This document shows positions 23,481-26,429 of a DNA stretch of 26,429 bases, in pieces (positions within the stretch are counted from its first letter, which is position 1; each line of letters opens with the position of its first letter). The DNA is from DAOTTX01 sp034437515 (GTDB taxonomy: Bacteria; Chloroflexota; Anaerolineae; Aggregatilineales; Phototrophicaceae). Location: positions 1-26,429 of the forward strand of contig DAOTTX010000016.1 of assembly GCA_034437515.1 (NCBI GenBank), in the 5' to 3' direction. The notes beneath the pieces were generated by a model that was not told where the DNA came from, ran no database searches, and saw nothing but the letters and a program-made list of their open reading frames with translations. The translations under genes were made by a program, and so were the position numbers.

Positions 23481-23861
23481 ATGATGGTCATCATGATAAC
23501 GGAGAAACAATCAACTGGTAAGCGCGGGGAGCAAATCGCCGCGGAGTATCTGCAAGCGCAGGGCTACACCATCACCGCCCGCAATTGGCACTGCACACAT
23601 GGTGAGATCGACATTGTCGCTCAATACGAGGGTGTACTGTGCTTCGTTGAAGTCCGCACACGCCACGCGCAGTCTAACGAAGCGGCTTTTGCCAGCATCA
23701 CCGCCCGTAAACGTGAGCGGATGGTCAAGAGTGCTTATGCTTATCTCGACGCGCACGACCACCCGCAGCAGACGCGGTGGCGTATCGACATGATCGCGGT
23801 CGCGCTGCGGTCGAACGGTGCGCCGCTCATCGAGCATGTGGAGGACGCACTTGGTTGGTAA
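23481..23861 (+). CDS. yraN: YraN/UPF0102 family nuclease-like protein
   Basis: The product has up to 126 residues. It has a restriction-endonuclease-like fold with the family pattern: GKRGEQIAAEYLQAQGY (13-29), ARNW (33-36), GEIDIVA (41-47) with Asp44, FVEVRTR (55-61) with the ExR active-site pair, then the helix ARKRERMVKSAYAYL. The cellular role of this conserved family is not settled. Two starts are possible, ATG 23481 or ATG 23493, neither with a good ribosome-binding site. TGGTAGAAT at 23452-23460 is a possible extended -10. The gene overlaps miaA by 11 bases. Confidence 0.9.
   Translation: MMVIMITEKQSTGKRGEQIAAEYLQAQGYTITARNWHCTHGEIDIVAQYEGVLCFVEVRTRHAQSNEAAFASITARKRERMVKSAYAYLDAHDHPQQTRWRIDMIAVALRSNGAPLIEHVEDALGW
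23840..23844 (+). promoter_or_regulatory. Ribosome-binding site that sets a TTG start for miaA
   Basis: GGAGG lies inside the yraN 3' end, six bases before TTG 23851. The in-frame ATG 23836 lies upstream of it. Confidence 0.65.
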
Positions 23862-24792
23862 ATCACTTCCCTTGATCGTCTTGCTTGGCCCGACGGCAAT
23901 TGGTAAAACCGGCCTCGCGTCGATTCTTGCCGAGATGCTCGACGGTGAGATCATCGGTGCGGACAGCCGTCAGGCTTATCAATACATGGACATCGGCACT
24001 GCCAAGCCGAACGCTGCCGAACGTGACCGGGTGCCGCATCATCTGATCGATATAATTGACCCAGCGGATCGCCTGACGCTGGCGCGGTTTCAGCAGATGG
24101 CCTATGCTACCATAGATGACATCCACCGGCGCGGGAAGTTGCCGCTGTTAGTTGGTGGAACCGGGCAGTACATCACCGCTGTGACCGAAGGCTGGTCGAT
24201 CCCTGAAGTGCCGCCTAACGAGGCACTGCGTGCAGAACTCGAAACCTTCGCGGCGACCGCCGGACATGAGGCGCTGTACGACCGGCTTGTGAAGGTCGAT
24301 CCCGTCGCTGCTGAGAACATTCATCCGAATAACGTGCGGCGGGTGGTGCGCGCGCTGGAAGTTTGTATCGAAACAGGTGTGCAAATCAGTGAGTTGCAAC
24401 GGAAAAAGCCACCGCCTTATCAAACTTTGGAACTCGGACTGATGATGAAACGTCAAGACTTATACGACCGGGCAGACCGGCGGGTCGAGCAAATGATGGC
24501 ACGGGGCTTTCTGGACGAGGTGCGTGATCTGCTGGCACGCGGTTATGATCGGGATTTGCCTTCGCTTACCGGCCTCGGCTATTCCCAACTCATTGAGCAT
24601 GTGCTAGACGATGCACCGTTGGATGAGGCCGTAGAAGCGACGAAGATTGCCACACATCAGTTTATTCGCCGTCAGTTGACATGGTTTCGTGGGCATGATA
24701 ACGGTATCGTGTGGTATGACGTGCAGCACACCGATGCTGGTACTATCATCGCGGACTGCCGGCAATGGTTAAGCAATAACGATGAGGACTAA
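23851..24792 (+). CDS. miaA: tRNA dimethylallyltransferase (A37 isopentenylation)
   Basis: The product has 313 residues from a TTG start. It transfers a dimethylallyl group to N6 of A37 in tRNAs that read U-starting codons. The N-terminus is VGKSLPLIVLLGPTAIGKT, with P-loop GPTAIGKT (13-20). It continues with the substrate motif GADSRQAYQYMDIGTAKP (36-53), a PHHLIDIIDP stretch, LVGGTGQYITAV and NVRRVVRALEV. The C-terminal GLGYSQLIEHVL and RRQLTWFRG complete the family. An in-frame ATG at 23836 would add five residues but lacks a ribosome-binding site. It overlaps yraN by 11 bases and the next gene by one base (TAATG), so translation is coupled. Confidence 0.96.
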   Translation: MVGKSLPLIVLLGPTAIGKTGLASILAEMLDGEIIGADSRQAYQYMDIGTAKPNAAERDRVPHHLIDIIDPADRLTLARFQQMAYATIDDIHRRGKLPLLVGGTGQYITAVTEGWSIPEVPPNEALRAELETFAATAGHEALYDRLVKVDPVAAENIHPNNVRRVVRALEVCIETGVQISELQRKKPPPYQTLELGLMMKRQDLYDRADRRVEQMMARGFLDEVRDLLARGYDRDLPSLTGLGYSQLIEHVLDDAPLDEAVEATKIATHQFIRRQLTWFRGHDNGIVWYDVQHTDAGTIIADCRQWLSNNDED

Positions 24793-25451
24793 TGCGTTTT
24801 ATAGGCAACCGTAACAATCCAAATGCGCTGGCGGGGATTTTCTTGCTGTTGTTGTTGGCGATCTTCGCCGGGCCGAACTTGCTGCCGGATTTACTGGCGC
24901 GGTCGGTGCCCTTTATCGACGAAGGCGTGCCGTGCGACCGCTTACGTGATGGTTCACTGCGAGACCGTAATCAGTCATTGATCGGTCGTGAGGTCAGCAG
25001 TCGTGAAGACCCGCCTTACAGCCTGAACTTACGTGTGCAGAGGAATTCAGATAGTACGGTGACGTTTACCGTCGTCGTGCGTAATGAGACCCTCGGTACG
25101 GTGCCGATCCTTGTCACCAACGATCAACTGATCGTCAATACGACGACGGATACGACCAATGGACTGGGTGTGATCGTCGGGCAGCAGGTCGCCGTGCCGC
25201 CACCTTTAGAGAACGTCGGGACGTATCCGGCAGAACGTATTCGTCTTTTGGCTCCGCGTCAACGCTGTGTACAGCGCGTCACCGTTTCGCTAGATGCTTT
25301 AACAAGTCCGTCGGTTTTTACGGCAGATAATGTGACAGCCCTTGCATTTTACCGCAATAACATTCGAGGCGTGCTGGGTGGTCCATATCCGGACCAAGGT
25401 CTATGGACGGGCACGGTGGTCTCAGAACCGGTACAGGTATCTGCCGGTTGA
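24792..25451 (+). CDS. Membrane-anchored extracytoplasmic protein of unknown function
   Basis: The product has 219 residues. One N-terminal hydrophobic helix (residues about 14-34, AGIFLLLLLAIFAGPNLLPD) serves as signal or anchor. The rest is beta-rich, with a Thr-rich strand block (TVTFTVVVRNETLG, NTTTDTTNGLG) resembling a single Ig-like or DUF-type beta-sandwich. Two cysteines (CDRL and QRCVQRV) could pair. The ATG overlaps the miaA stop, and GAGGA lies just upstream, so it is expressed with miaA. I do not recognise the family. Its position behind a tRNA-modification gene gives no functional clue. Confidence 0.78.
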   Translation: MRFIGNRNNPNALAGIFLLLLLAIFAGPNLLPDLLARSVPFIDEGVPCDRLRDGSLRDRNQSLIGREVSSREDPPYSLNLRVQRNSDSTVTFTVVVRNETLGTVPILVTNDQLIVNTTTDTTNGLGVIVGQQVAVPPPLENVGTYPAERIRLLAPRQRCVQRVTVSLDALTSPSVFTADNVTALAFYRNNIRGVLGGPYPDQGLWTGTVVSEPVQVSAG

Positions 25452-25513
25452 GAATCGTATATAATAACGTGAGATAGAATGATCTTTTAAAGGCAACCGC
25501 TGAAAGGTGAGCG

Positions 25514-26176
25514 ATGTCAGAGACCCAAACAGATAAACCGATTCTCACCGTGATTGAGGGGAAATACACCAATCAGTATTGGGTGATTGATAAAGAGGAA
25601 ATGATCCTCGGACGTGATGACGAATGTGACATCGTCCTGCCGGAACGCCAGGTGTCACGCCAACACATCCGTGTTTTTCGTGAGGATCAACGTTTTTTCA
25701 TCGAAGATCTGGCAAGTCGCAACGGGACTTGGGTCAATGGACAGCGTATCCAGGGACTACAAGAGATCTTCGATGGTGATGAGATTCATGTCGCGCTGGC
25801 GATCCGGCTACGTTTCATCGGCTCCGGGGCAACCGCGCCGCTGCCGTTTGAACTGCCTAAAAATATCGGCGGGCGTCTACGTCTCGACCGTGAAGGGCGG
25901 CGCGTGTTCCTTGACGATCGGGAAATTGACCCGCCGTTGAGCCTGCCGCAATATCGACTTTTGGAGTTGCTGTTCATCAATGAGGGCCGCGTCTGCACGC
26001 GTGATACGGTGGTCGAAACCGTTTGGCCTGATGTAATGGGCGACGGCGTCAGCGAACAGGCTATCGACGCGCTGGTGCGCCGCCTGCGGGATCGAATGGG
26101 GGAGTACGACGCCGACCATCAATACATCGTGACGGTACGTGGGCACGGCTTCCGGCTGGATAATCCTAGCGAATAA
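25514..26176 (+). CDS. FHA domain-winged helix transcriptional regulator
   Basis: The product has 220 residues. Residues about 10-103 form a forkhead-associated phosphothreonine-binding domain, with all contact residues present: GRDDECDIVLP (33-43, Gly33-Arg34), VSRQH (47-51), and SRNGTWVNG (68-76). Residues about 118-216 form an OmpR/PhoB-type winged helix (LSLPQYRLLELLFINEGRV, SEQAIDALVRRLRDRMG, the wing VTVRGHGFRLDNP). It should bind DNA and respond to a Ser/Thr-kinase-phosphorylated partner; no kinase is encoded here. The order FHA then winged helix is the reverse of EmbR. AAGGTGA precedes the ATG, and TATAAT at 25460-25465 is a possible -10. It is followed two bases later by a tiny acidic reading frame. 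Confidence 0.92.
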   Translation: MSETQTDKPILTVIEGKYTNQYWVIDKEEMILGRDDECDIVLPERQVSRQHIRVFREDQRFFIEDLASRNGTWVNGQRIQGLQEIFDGDEIHVALAIRLRFIGSGATAPLPFELPKNIGGRLRLDREGRRVFLDDREIDPPLSLPQYRLLELLFINEGRVCTRDTVVETVWPDVMGDGVSEQAIDALVRRLRDRMGEYDADHQYIVTVRGHGFRLDNPSE

Positions 26177-26178
26177 CG

Positions 26179-26316
26179 ATGTTTTCTGATAAGTATCCTG
26201 ATTACCCGTGTATTGACAATTCCATTGATACACTTGAAATCGACGCAGAATGTGTAGAAAAGATGAAGCGACTTGATGCAGAATACATCGGAGACATTTC
26301 CCAAGAAGAGGAATGA
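26179..26316 (+). CDS. Small acidic protein (45 residues) behind the FHA regulator
   Basis: An ATG two bases after the regulator's stop opens a 45-residue frame (MFSDKYPDYPCIDN..., ending GDISQEEE). It has about 14 acidic residues, two cysteines and no hydrophobic segment. The tight spacing to the FHA gene suggests translational coupling and perhaps partnership. No family is recognised. It could also be a chance frame, since it has no ribosome-binding site of its own beyond the end of the regulator gene. Confidence 0.4.
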   Translation: MFSDKYPDYPCIDNSIDTLEIDAECVEKMKRLDAEYIGDISQEEE

Positions 26317-26319
26317 TAG

Positions 26320-26367
26320 ATGACTCCCCTGAAAAAAGGTAACACGGCGCAAAATTTGTTAAAATAG
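26320..26367 (+). other. 15-codon open frame with similarity to part of the kinase relic
   Basis: ATG 26320 reads MTPLKKGNTAQNLLK and stops. AAGAGGAA lies about seven bases upstream. The first 39 bases match 17871-17909 inside the kinase relic at 30 positions, in the same register from the ATG. It may be a short peptide, a broken gene start or a decayed repeat. Nothing recognisable follows to the window end at 26429. Confidence 0.25.
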
Positions 26368-26429
26368 ACCCAATGGAAAAATAGAAGCCAGTAACCCAAA
26401 CCGCCATGTATCGCAAAAATGACCAGCAC

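Noticed and set aside
1..26429. CRISPR arrays, insertion sequences, prophage or toxin-antitoxin modules
   Set aside because: No regularly spaced repeats, transposase or integrase motifs, or toxin-antitoxin pairs were found on either strand.

Overview
The window looks like ordinary chromosome from a bacterium of the phylum Chloroflexota, most likely Anaerolineae-like. This placement is an inference. It rests on moderate-to-high GC with frequent GTG and TTG starts, a stand-alone lepA, and the regulator types: a SARP/BTAD-type regulator with an NTPase-like front half, and an FHA domain fused to a winged helix. Many envelope proteins of unknown function also fit. No phage, insertion sequence or CRISPR array is visible. 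The nearest thing to a scar is a decayed histidine-kinase remnant at 17733-18070.

Left part (1-8884). A 5'-truncated RND transporter with unusual extra membrane segments ends at a bidirectional terminator facing an alpha-oxoamine synthase that most resembles bacterial serine palmitoyltransferase. A small two-helix membrane protein follows with its own promoter. Then comes a tight minus-strand operon: peptide-type solute-binding lipoprotein, DppB-like permease, DppC-like permease and secreted polysaccharide deacetylase. The last three junctions are 1-nt spacing or ATGA overlaps, and no ATPase gene is present.

Middle part (8981-15374). Three plus-strand genes encode envelope proteins: a PrsW-like membrane protein, a membrane-anchored PsbP-like protein, and a secreted trypsin-fold protein with Ig-like repeats. 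Both protease-fold proteins appear to lack key catalytic residues, which makes this the most interesting unit in the window. It runs without a gap into tlyA (rRNA 2'-O-methyltransferase), followed by lepA with its own extended -10 promoter.

Right part (15457-26429). gyrB lies on the minus strand with a good sigma-70-type promoter. A histidine-kinase relic follows, preceded by a promoter lying inside a 9-bp inverted repeat. Next are an anchored protein of unknown function, tRNA-Arg(TCT), a BTAD regulator whose NTPase-like half has no Walker A, and a four-helix membrane protein. A fatty-acid pair (acyl-CoA ligase and a 4HBT thioesterase) comes next on the minus strand. On the plus strand, yraN, miaA and an anchored secreted protein overlap one another. 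The window closes with an FHA-winged-helix regulator and two very small reading frames.

Several starts were moved from the longest open frame to the start with a Shine-Dalgarno sequence (deacetylase, gyrB, trypsin-like protein, acyl-CoA ligase, miaA and the small membrane protein). Family assignments come from motif recognition by eye. No database search was run.
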